This document shows, in pieces, positions 1 through 5,418 of a stretch of DNA of 5,431 nt (position 1 is the first letter of the stretch; the number at the start of each line of letters is the position of its first letter). Under the pieces are notes generated by a model. That model was not told where the DNA came from. It saw only the letters and a list, made by a program, of their open reading frames with translations, and did not search any database. Position numbers and translations under genes: made by a program. Source of the stretch: Pseudomonadota bacterium (GTDB lineage: Bacteria > Desulfobacterota > Syntrophia > Syntrophales > JADFWA01); contig JAUWQS010000140.1 of the NCBI GenBank assembly GCA_030610915.1, positions 1 to 5,431 on the forward strand, read 5' to 3'.

Positions 1-675
1 ACAAAACTCATGACTGGTTTAACTGCTGACTGCACCGGTCTGGATATTGATGAAAGAGGGTTTTTATTACAGACACGGCCTGCGTTCGGCGGCAATATCA
101 TGGCTACCATCGTAACCGAGCAGCACAGGCCTCAGATGTCCACAGTCCGCCCGCATGTGATGCCCATGCCGGACAGGGATTCTTCGCTCAAGGGTCGGAT
201 TATTCGTGAGTCTCTCCAGCTCAGAGAAGAAGATTTTGCTGTCAAGATACTGAAGGTTATCAAAGACAAAAAGGGCAAGGACACGGATATAGGTCTGGAG
301 GCGGCGGAGATTATCGTCTCCGGTGGTGCCGGTATGAAGACGAAAGAAAACTTTCATATTCTACAGGAATTGGCCGATGAACTGGGTGGTATTGTGGGCG
401 CTTCACGTAGAACTGTGGATGCCGGCTGGATGCCTCCGGAACGTCAGGTGGGGCAGACCGGCAAGACTGTCAGGCCAAAGATATACATTGCGTGCGGGGT
501 TAGCGGCGCTATACAACACCTGGTGGGTATGCAGGACTCGGATATGATAATTGCTATAAATAACGATGAAAATGCGCCTATCTTTGAGGTATCCACCTAT
601 GGGATTGTTGGAAATCTCTTCAAGGTGGTTCCCGCAATTACCAGACGCATTAAGGAGTTGCGCTTAAAAGAGTAA
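1..675 (+). CDS. etfA: Electron transfer flavoprotein alpha subunit (EtfA), 3' part, start outside the window
   Basis: EtfA is the FAD-carrying large subunit of the soluble EtfAB heterodimer, which takes electrons from acyl-CoA dehydrogenases and related flavoenzymes. The reading frame is open from base 1, and the codons before the first ATG (position 10) encode family-like sequence leading into TGLTADCTGLDID, so that ATG is internal and the gene is cut by the window edge. About 224 residues are visible of a usual 310-400. The C-terminal FAD-binding domain is complete: GASRRTVDAGW (about 397-429), QVGQTGK (445-465), GVSGAIQH (496-519), INNDENAPIF (about 556-585), then the STYGIVGNLFKVVPAI segment near the end. 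The gene ends in TAA 13 nt before the next gene, whose product is the expected membrane acceptor for EtfAB, so the two are probably in one operon with etfB upstream. Identification is firm. Whether this Etf is bifurcating cannot be judged without EtfB. Confidence 0.97.
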   Translation, partial: TKLMTGLTADCTGLDIDERGFLLQTRPAFGGNIMATIVTEQHRPQMSTVRPHVMPMPDRDSSLKGRIIRESLQLREEDFAVKILKVIKDKKGKDTDIGLEAAEIIVSGGAGMKTKENFHILQELADELGGIVGASRRTVDAGWMPPERQVGQTGKTVRPKIYIACGVSGAIQHLVGMQDSDMIIAINNDENAPIFEVSTYGIVGNLFKVVPAITRRIKELRLKE

Positions 676-688
676 ACAGAGGGAATTT

Positions 689-2671
689 ATGTCAACCAAC
701 GCCACAATATTTGCCGTTATCTTTGCAGCCGCCTTATTATTATTCTGCTGGAGCTGTTTTAATCGTTTCCGCTTACTGACCCTGGGTAAACCGGACGATC
801 GCTTCAGTCACGCCGGCAGGCGTCTCCTGAATATGTTTTTATTTGCATTTGGCCAGAAGCGGGTGATCAGCAGGCCATTTGGAGTGAACCATTTTTTTCT
901 CTTCTGGGCATTTATAATCTTATTGATTGCCAACGCGGAATTCTGTCTGCACTGTCTCTTTCCGGATGCTATCAGCCTCTCGCTTCTTCCAGGCAGACTC
1001 TATTGCACACTGGCCTTTATTTTTGATATAGCGTCGCTCGCGGCGCTGGTCTGTGTTTGTATTGCATATGTCCGCCGCATTGTATTTCCGCCCGATTACA
1101 TAGATGCAAGAAGTCCTGATGCATTTATTATTCTCGGGATGGTTGCTGTCCTGATGATCTGTTTTTTCGGTTTGCACGGCAGCGAGATAGCCCAAGGGAT
1201 TGAAGGCGCATCAAAATACATGCCCATATCCAGCCTTGCGGCTTTTGCTTTCTTTCCCGGCATGACGGAAGACAGCCTTATAATGTCCGCAGACATCTTC
1301 TGGTGGGCTCATGCCCTGATACTGCTTGGGTTTTTAAATTATCTTCCATACAGCAAGCATATGCACATACTCACAGCCATCCCGAACTGTTTTTTCCGAA
1401 GTCTGGAGAAGGTTGCAACCCAGCCCCGGGAAGAGTTTAAAAAAGGCAACACATTTGGCGTTGAGCAAGTGGACCAGTTCAGATGGAAAGACCTTTTTGA
1501 TTCCTATTCCTGCACTGAATGTGGTCGCTGTCAGGATGTCTGTCCGGCTGACAGTACCGGTAAACCGCTCAATCCACGGCTGCTTATCCATGATTTGAAA
1601 GTAAATCTGCTTGCCAATGGTCCGCTTATGATTAAAGGTAAGAAACCTGTATTGCCTTTGATAAGTGGTGAACAGGAGGGCAGCGTTTCCGAAGATGCTA
1701 TATGGTCATGCACCACCTGCGGGGCCTGCATGGAAGTGTGCCCGGTGTTTATTGAACATGTGCCCAAAATTGTCGATATGCGCAGGCACCTGGTGGAGAT
1801 GGAAGCCAAATTTCCGGAAGAGCTGCTGAATCTATTTGAAAACATAGAACAGCGCAGCAACCCTTGGGGAATCGCTCCTTCAGAGCGGGTCAAGTGGTGT
1901 GCCGAAATTGACGCAAGGCCTTTTGAGACCGGCAAAACCGAGTACCTATACTTTGTAGGTTGCTCCGGCGCATTCGACTCGCGCGGGAGACTGGTATCTC
2001 TCGCTGTTGCCAGGATATTGGATGCGGCCGGTATCTCCTGGGGAATCCTCGGCAAAGATGAGAAGTGCTGTGGAGATAGTGTCCGTCGTCTGGGCAATGA
2101 ATTCGTATTTGATCGTACTGCAAGAGAGAATATCAGGATGTTTCAGGAAAGGGGTGTTAAGAAGATCATTGTCAACTGTCCTCATGGATACAGTACCTTG
2201 AAGAATGATTATGCCCAGTACGGTGCCGAGCTGGAAGTTATACATTACGCGGAATTGATCAACAGGCTGATCAAAGAGGGGAGACTGAAGTTGAACGGGA
2301 CAGATGGTCTTGGCAATGTGGTATATCATGATCCCTGTTATCTTGGTCGTTATAACGGGATTTACGAAGCTCCGCGCGAGGTTATCGCTTCGGTTACAGG
2401 CAAAAGACCTGCAGAAATGGAACACCATCATGAAAATTCCTTTTGCTGTGGCGCCGGTGGGGGACGTATGTGGATGGAAGAAAATATTGGCGAACGCATC
2501 AATATAGTGCGCGTTAGGGAGGCAATGGAGAAAAACCCAGATATAATTGGCGTGTGTTGTCCTTATTGTATGACCATGTTTGAAGATGGACTAAAAGATG
2601 AAAAAGCCGACCATAAAGTGAAGGTTATGGATCTGGCTGAGATTGTAGCCGGGGCATTGAAAAAAGAGTAG
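689..2671 (+). CDS. EMO-type membrane iron-sulfur oxidoreductase, EtfAB:(mena)quinone oxidoreductase (HdrD/DUF224-related)
   Basis: A 660-residue membrane protein predicted to move electrons from reduced EtfAB to the quinone pool. The N-terminal part (about 1-235) has roughly five or six hydrophobic helices (near 5-22, 68-91, 104-127, 144-162, 203-219), resembling a NarI-type cytochrome b domain; H68, H163, H208, H224 and H226 are candidate heme ligands. Next come two [4Fe-4S] motifs, CTECGRCQDVCP (C275, C278, C281, C285) and CTTCGACMEVCP (C341, C344, C347, C351). Two CCG domains follow, as in heterodisulfide reductase HdrB/HdrD. The second is complete: C550, C586-C587, C624 and C627 (CX35CCX36CXXC). 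The first has C425, C460-C461 and C497, but G500 stands where the last Cys is expected. The ATG follows AGAGGGA (678-684) and lies 13 nt after etfA, supporting co-transcription and the EMO role. A generic Fe-S/heterodisulfide-reductase-like label is the fallback. Architecture is certain; the quinone-reductase role is inferred from family and context. Confidence 0.93.
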   Translation: MSTNATIFAVIFAAALLLFCWSCFNRFRLLTLGKPDDRFSHAGRRLLNMFLFAFGQKRVISRPFGVNHFFLFWAFIILLIANAEFCLHCLFPDAISLSLLPGRLYCTLAFIFDIASLAALVCVCIAYVRRIVFPPDYIDARSPDAFIILGMVAVLMICFFGLHGSEIAQGIEGASKYMPISSLAAFAFFPGMTEDSLIMSADIFWWAHALILLGFLNYLPYSKHMHILTAIPNCFFRSLEKVATQPREEFKKGNTFGVEQVDQFRWKDLFDSYSCTECGRCQDVCPADSTGKPLNPRLLIHDLKVNLLANGPLMIKGKKPVLPLISGEQEGSVSEDAIWSCTTCGACMEVCPVFIEHVPKIVDMRRHLVEMEAKFPEELLNLFENIEQRSNPWGIAPSERVKWCAEIDARPFETGKTEYLYFVGCSGAFDSRGRLVSLAVARILDAAGISWGILGKDEKCCGDSVRRLGNEFVFDRTARENIRMFQERGVKKIIVNCPHGYSTLKNDYAQYGAELEVIHYAELINRLIKEGRLKLNGTDGLGNVVYHDPCYLGRYNGIYEAPREVIASVTGKRPAEMEHHHENSFCCGAGGGRMWMEENIGERINIVRVREAMEKNPDIIGVCCPYCMTMFEDGLKDEKADHKVKVMDLAEIVAGALKKE

Positions 2672-2767
2672 TTCCCACAAAGCAGCGCCAGCATAACAAA
2701 GAACGAATGATAAAATGTTTTGTGACGGCTCTGCCGCTGATGTAAGAGTAAGGCAGAGCCTGGGAAC
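2671..2767. repeat. Palindromic intergenic repeat with a split left arm
   Basis: GGCTCTGCC (2727-2735) and GGCAGAGCC (2752-2760) form a perfect 9-bp inverted repeat around a 16-nt loop. The right arm continues directly into TGGGAAC (2761-2767). The matching GTTCCCA occurs at 2671-2677, separated from its partner half-arm by 49 bp (2678-2726). No T-run follows the stem, so it does not look like an intrinsic terminator for the etfA-EMO operon. It is more likely an intergenic palindromic repeat. The 9-bp stem is seen directly; treating the 7-bp outer match as part of the same repeat is inference. Confidence 0.6.
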
Positions 2768-2806
2768 GAGGGGGAAGCGATCCTAACTCTTGGCTTACAA
2801 GAATAG

Positions 2807-2830
2807 TTTCTCTGCGCTCTCTGCGGTGAA
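2807..2830 (-). repeat. CGCAGAGAA-type 9-bp-unit repeat, copy A (two units)
   Basis: Read on the minus strand this is TTCACC followed by two 9-bp units, CGCAGAGAG and CGCAGAGAA, the first overlapping the final C of TTCACC. A second copy in the opposite orientation lies at 5170-5201 and has three units. The two copies share the 13-base block TTCACCGCAGAGA exactly. Copy A ends 7 nt before the nfnA Shine-Dalgarno sequence, so it should lie in the nfnA leader if transcription starts upstream. Confidence 0.8.
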
Positions 2831-2837
2831 CGCTTAC

Positions 2838-2843
2838 GAGGAG
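2838..2843 (+). promoter_or_regulatory. Ribosome binding site fixing the TTG start of nfnA
   Basis: GAGGAG lies 8 nt before the TTG at 2852. In the nfnA frame there is no ATG or GTG between this TTG and the upstream in-frame stop TAG at 2804-2806. The strong Shine-Dalgarno match and homolog-like N-terminus (MNKITEKFYL) make TTG the credible start. Confidence 0.8.
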
Positions 2844-2851
2844 ATTTTGCA

Positions 2852-3688
2852 TTGAACAAGATAACGGAAAAGTTTTATCTATCGGAGAATGTGGTCAGGA
2901 TGGTTATTTCCGCCCCTGAAATAGCGAAAAAGAGGAAGGCTGGCCAGTTCGTCGTTATTATGACCGACGAAAAGGGTGAGAGAATACCTCTGACTATTGC
3001 GGATTCCGATGCAGAGAAGGGAACGATCACCATTATCTTTCAGATTGTAGGGAAGACAACCGCATGCCTGGCCGCGCTGAATACCGGAGATAATATCAGC
3101 GGGGTGCAGGGGCCCCTTGGCAATCCAACCGAGATAGACAATTTTGGGACTGCCATATGTATAGGCGGCGGAGTCGGAGTTGGAGTCGTTTACCCGATAG
3201 CCGTTTCATTGAGGAAGGCCGGTAACAGAGTTGTCTCCATCATAGGAGCAAGGACCAGGGATCTCCTGATACTAAAAGATGAAATGAAGAATACAAGCGA
3301 TGAACTCATCGTGACCACGGATGACGGCAGTTATGGATTTCACGGTTTTGTGAGTGGCGCGCTGCAAAATATGATCGATTCGGACGAAAAGATCGACAGG
3401 GTATTTGCCATAGGGCCTGTGCCGATGATGCAGGCAATATGTAATGTTACAAGACCTTATAAGATTAAGACAATAGTCAGCCTCAATCCGATTATGGTGG
3501 ATGCCACCGGCATGTGCGGCGCCTGCCGTGTATCTGTGAAGGGTGAAACGAAGTTTGCATGCGTGGATGGCCCTGAGTTTGATGGTCACGAGGTTGATTT
3601 TAATCTGTTGGCAAGCCGCCTCAGGATGTATCTAAATCAGGAAAGAGAATCGGTGGAAAGATGCAAATGTGGAAGACATGAAGGATAA
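2852..3688 (+). CDS. nfnA: NfnA, small FAD/[2Fe-2S] subunit of NADH-dependent ferredoxin:NADP+ oxidoreductase
   Basis: A 278-residue ferredoxin-NADP reductase-like protein, cytoplasmic, expected to bind FAD, NAD(H) and one [2Fe-2S] cluster and to pair with NfnB. Visible motifs: RIPLTIAD (44-51, FAD site), GPLGNP (87-92), glycine-rich GGGVGVGVVYPIA (105-117, nucleotide site), GARTRDLLIL (132-141), DDGSYGFHGF (157-166) and AIGPVPMM (186-193). The C-terminal cluster motif is DATGMCGACR, with C222, C225 and C237, followed by FACVDGPEFDGHEVDF (235-250). D217 sits where the structurally known NfnA uses an unusual aspartate ligand. Length is normal for the family. It starts at TTG with a good ribosome binding site and overlaps nfnB by 11 nt. 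Related names are sulfide dehydrogenase SudB and dihydroorotate dehydrogenase electron-transfer subunit PyrK; the directly attached nfnB and lack of pyrD favour NfnA. Confidence 0.94.
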   Translation: MNKITEKFYLSENVVRMVISAPEIAKKRKAGQFVVIMTDEKGERIPLTIADSDAEKGTITIIFQIVGKTTACLAALNTGDNISGVQGPLGNPTEIDNFGTAICIGGGVGVGVVYPIAVSLRKAGNRVVSIIGARTRDLLILKDEMKNTSDELIVTTDDGSYGFHGFVSGALQNMIDSDEKIDRVFAIGPVPMMQAICNVTRPYKIKTIVSLNPIMVDATGMCGACRVSVKGETKFACVDGPEFDGHEVDFNLLASRLRMYLNQERESVERCKCGRHEG

Positions 3689-5066
3689 GATTCCAAGACA
3701 GGGTATGCCCGAACAGGATCCGAAGGTGCGGGTCCGCAATTTCGACGAAGTGCCGTTAGGCTATACCGAAGAGATGGCCGTTGCCGAGGCAAAAAGATGT
3801 ATCCAGTGTAAGAAACCCTTATGCATTGGAGGATGTCCGGTAGATGTGGATATACCCGGCTTTATAAAACTGATCGCCGAGAGGAACTTTTCCGCGGCTG
3901 CTCGCAGGCTCAAGGAGACAAACTGCCTTCCCGCTGTCTGCGGCAGAGTATGTCCACAGGAAGATCAGTGTGAAAAGCTTTGTGTCCTTGGAAAAAAAGG
4001 GGAACCGGTGGCCATTGGGATGCTCGAACGTTTTGCAGCCGACTATGAGCGCGAGTCCGGGGATATAACAGTTCCGGAGGTTGCCGGATCCACCGGCAAA
4101 AAAGTAGCGGTTGTGGGGGCAGGCCCTGCAGGATTGACAATAGCGGGGGATCTGGTTAAACTTGGCCACGAGGTTACTATCTTTGAGGCTCTTCATAAGG
4201 CTGGCGGGGTTCTGGTGTACGGCATCCCGGAATTTCGTCTCCCCAAAAAAATCGTGGAGGCGGAGGTTGATTATCTAAAAAAATTGGGAGTAAAGATCGT
4301 AACCAATACCGTGATCGGGAGATTAAAGACGGTGGACGAACTTTTTGAAGAGGGATTTGGCGCCGTCTTTCTTGGTGTCGGTGCCGGCGCCCCCGTCTTT
4401 ATGCATATTCCAGGGGAGAACCTGTCCGGTATCTATTCAGCCAATGAATATCTTACCAGATCCAATCTGATGAAGGCCTATAAATTCCCGGAATATGATA
4501 CGCCGATAGTTCGGGGCAAAAACGTGGCTGTAGTCGGCGGTGGCAATGTCGCCATGGATTCGGTACGGACAGCGCTGAGGCTGGGCGCTGAGAATGCTTA
4601 TATTATTTATCGCCGCACGGAGGTCGAGATGCCGGCCAGGATTGAGGAGGTGCATCATGCCAAAGAAGAGGGTGTTCAGTTCAAGCTTCTTACCAATCCT
4701 GTAGAGTATATAGGTGATAAAGATGGCTGGGTGAAGGAAATGAAGTGCCTAAAGATGAAGTTGGGTGAACCGGATGAGTCTGGGAGACGAAGGCCCGTTC
4801 CAATAAAAGGTTCCGAGTTTGTTATGGACGTGGATACGGTTGTAGTCGCCGTTGGGACAATGGCAAATCCCATCATTCCTGCCACAACGCCTGGATTAGG
4901 GACAAATCGGTGGGGGCACATCACGGTAAAAGGTGAAAACGGTGAAACCAGCCGCCGGGGAGTTTATGCAGGCGGTGATATAGTAACAGGCGCGGCAACT
5001 GTGATCCTTGCTATGGGCGCCGGAAGAAAGGCGGCAAGGGCGATCGATGAGTACTTGAAGAGTTAG
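3678..5066 (+). CDS. nfnB: NfnB, large FAD/2x[4Fe-4S] NADPH-binding subunit (glutamate synthase small-subunit-like)
   Basis: A 462-residue cytoplasmic flavoprotein of the GltD/NfnB family. With NfnA it couples NADPH oxidation to reduction of NAD+ and ferredoxin, or the reverse, its FAD being the bifurcating site in characterised enzymes. Residues from the ATG at 3678: C41, C44, C49, C53 and C88, C92, C98, C102 for two [4Fe-4S] clusters; GAGPAG (147-152) for FAD; GGGNVAMD (287-294) with Y311-R312-R313 for NADP(H); the C-terminal GVYAGGDIVTGAATVILAMG (428-447) closes the FAD site. The start is uncertain: a GTG at 3669 would add three residues and has a weak GGAAAG 8 nt upstream, while the ATG gives the homolog-like MKDKIPRQGMPEQDPKVR. 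Either start overlaps nfnA (by 20 or 11 nt), implying translational coupling. Similar proteins are often labelled GltA/GltD; no glutamate synthase large subunit is present and nfnA is adjacent, so NfnB is preferred. The TAG stop is the first triplet of a 14-bp direct repeat flanking an inserted element. Confidence 0.95.
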   Translation: MKDKIPRQGMPEQDPKVRVRNFDEVPLGYTEEMAVAEAKRCIQCKKPLCIGGCPVDVDIPGFIKLIAERNFSAAARRLKETNCLPAVCGRVCPQEDQCEKLCVLGKKGEPVAIGMLERFAADYERESGDITVPEVAGSTGKKVAVVGAGPAGLTIAGDLVKLGHEVTIFEALHKAGGVLVYGIPEFRLPKKIVEAEVDYLKKLGVKIVTNTVIGRLKTVDELFEEGFGAVFLGVGAGAPVFMHIPGENLSGIYSANEYLTRSNLMKAYKFPEYDTPIVRGKNVAVVGGGNVAMDSVRTALRLGAENAYIIYRRTEVEMPARIEEVHHAKEEGVQFKLLTNPVEYIGDKDGWVKEMKCLKMKLGEPDESGRRRPVPIKGSEFVMDVDTVVVAVGTMANPIIPATTPGLGTNRWGHITVKGENGETSRRGVYAGGDIVTGAATVILAMGAGRKAARAIDEYLKS

Positions 5067-5077
5067 TTACATAATTT
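5064..5077. repeat. Left flanking direct repeat, including likely target-site duplication
   Basis: TAGTTACATAATTT here is repeated exactly at 5346-5359. The last 7 bp, ATAATTT (5071-5077), directly abut the left terminal inverted repeat and are the likely target-site duplication. The first three bases are the nfnB stop codon. Confidence 0.75.
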
Positions 5078-5169
5078 GTAACTACTCAGGTGGATAGGCT
5101 GAAGGCTGAAGACTGTTAGTCCCTTAATTGTGAAATTCGTGCAAAAATGGCAAAAGAATTTAGTAACAA

Positions 5170-5201
5170 TTCACCGCAGAGAACACAGAGAACGCAGAGA
5201 C
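5170..5201 (+). repeat. CGCAGAGAA-type 9-bp-unit repeat, copy B (three units)
   Basis: After TTCAC come three tandem 9-bp units: CGCAGAGAA (5175-5183), CACAGAGAA (5184-5192) and CGCAGAGAC (5193-5201). It is in inverted orientation to copy A at 2807-2830 and has one unit more. It lies inside the MITE-like element, so it was carried in with it or inserted into it. Translated, it yields Arg/Glu-rich nonsense (HRREHRERRD), which explains a spurious open frame here. Confidence 0.8.
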
Positions 5202-5228
5202 AACAAAACAATTAACATAGAATTAACT

Positions 5229-5278
5229 GGCGGGCGGGTGGCATGGACAAACTTGTTTGTCCGTGCCACCCACTCGTC
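5229..5278. repeat. Long near-perfect palindrome (hairpin) inside the MITE-like element
   Basis: Bases 5236-5252 pair with 5255-5271 around a 2-base TT centre: 17 pairs, of which only T5244/G5263 is not Watson-Crick. After one mismatch (C5235/A5272), six further pairs extend the stem to 5229/5278, two of them G-T. The arms read GGGTGGCATGGACAAAC and GTTTGTCCGTGCCACCC. No T-run follows, so it is not a typical intrinsic terminator, though it would form a very stable RNA hairpin. It could be an independent palindromic repeat nested in the element. Confidence 0.8.
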
Positions 5279-5345
5279 TTTCAGCTTTGTGCTCTTCCGG
5301 CCCCCTCAGCCTTCAGTCTAAATAGCTTCAGCCTGACTACCTGAG

Positions 5346-5359
5346 TAGTTACATAATTT
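5346..5359. repeat. Right flanking direct repeat, including likely target-site duplication
   Basis: Exact second copy of TAGTTACATAATTT (5064-5077). Its first 7 bases (TAGTTAC, 5346-5352) are the end of the right terminal inverted repeat; the following ATAATTT (5353-5359) is the likely duplicated target. Confidence 0.75.
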
Positions 5360-5382
5360 TAATATTTGCAATCAGGAAACGA

Positions 5383-5418
5383 AAAGGGGTCAAAGATAAT
5401 TCTTGACCCCTTTCTTTT
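5383..5418 (+). terminator. Stem-loop with T-rich tail, candidate intrinsic terminator downstream of nfnAB
   Basis: AAAGGGGTCAA (5383-5393) and TTGACCCCTTT (5403-5413) form a perfect 11-bp stem with a 9-nt loop, followed by CTTTTATTTC. The first arm is also A-rich, so it may act in both directions. It lies about 315 bp past the nfnB stop because the MITE-like element sits between; without the element it would be only about 35 bp away, a normal terminator distance. Such GGGGTCA/TGACCCC dyads can also be dispersed intergenic repeats, so the terminator role is an inference. Confidence 0.6.

Larger units (their letters stand above)
5078..5352. mobile_element. MITE-like non-autonomous element with terminal inverted repeats
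   Basis: The outer ends GTAACTACTCAGGT (5078-5091) and ACCTGAGTAGTTAC (5339-5352) are perfect 14-bp inverted repeats. After a poorly matching 4-bp stretch, AGGCTGAAG (5096-5104) pairs with CTTCAGCCT (5326-5334), giving 24 matches in 27. Directly outside both ends is the same 7-bp sequence ATAATTT (5071-5077, 5353-5359). The 275-bp interior has no credible gene or transposase, so any movement would depend on an enzyme elsewhere. Inside are short GGCTGAA repeats (5097-5110), a 9-bp-unit repeat (5170-5201) and a large hairpin (5229-5278); I see nothing recognisable in 5111-5169 or 5279-5303. It occupies most of the gene-free tail of the window. No insertion sequence family is assigned. A structured intergenic repeat not moved by transposition is the alternative, but the duplication argues for insertion. 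Confidence 0.72.

Noticed and set aside
10..12. ATG at position 10 as the start of etfA
   Set aside because: The frame is open to base 1 with family-like residues before it, and the whole N-terminal EtfA domain would be missing; the gene is simply cut by the window edge.
1531..2431. Long minus-strand open frames (up to 188 codons) inside the EMO gene
   Set aside because: They lie opposite a well-conserved coding sequence with intact Fe-S motifs, and their translations have no domain features; they are antisense shadows.
2686..2716. Possible promoter for nfnA with a GATAAA -10 box near 2709
   Set aside because: The -10 matches only four of six consensus bases, and no -35-like hexamer occurs at the right distance upstream.
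2727..2760. Intrinsic terminator after the EMO gene
   Set aside because: The stem has a 16-nt loop and is followed by TGGGAACGAG, not a T-run, so it fits a palindromic repeat better.
2563..2859. Two overlapping minus-strand open frames across the EMO-nfnA spacer
   Set aside because: They read through the EMO 3' end and the intergenic repeats, overlap each other in different frames, and show no recognisable domain.
5175..5201. CRISPR-like short repeats
   Set aside because: The three 9-bp units are directly tandem with no spacers and are far shorter than CRISPR repeats.
5130..5321. 63-codon open frame on the + strand in the gene-free tail
   Set aside because: It translates the 9-bp repeat and the hairpin inside the MITE-like element, has no ribosome binding site, and its sequence is a product of repeat content, not a protein family.
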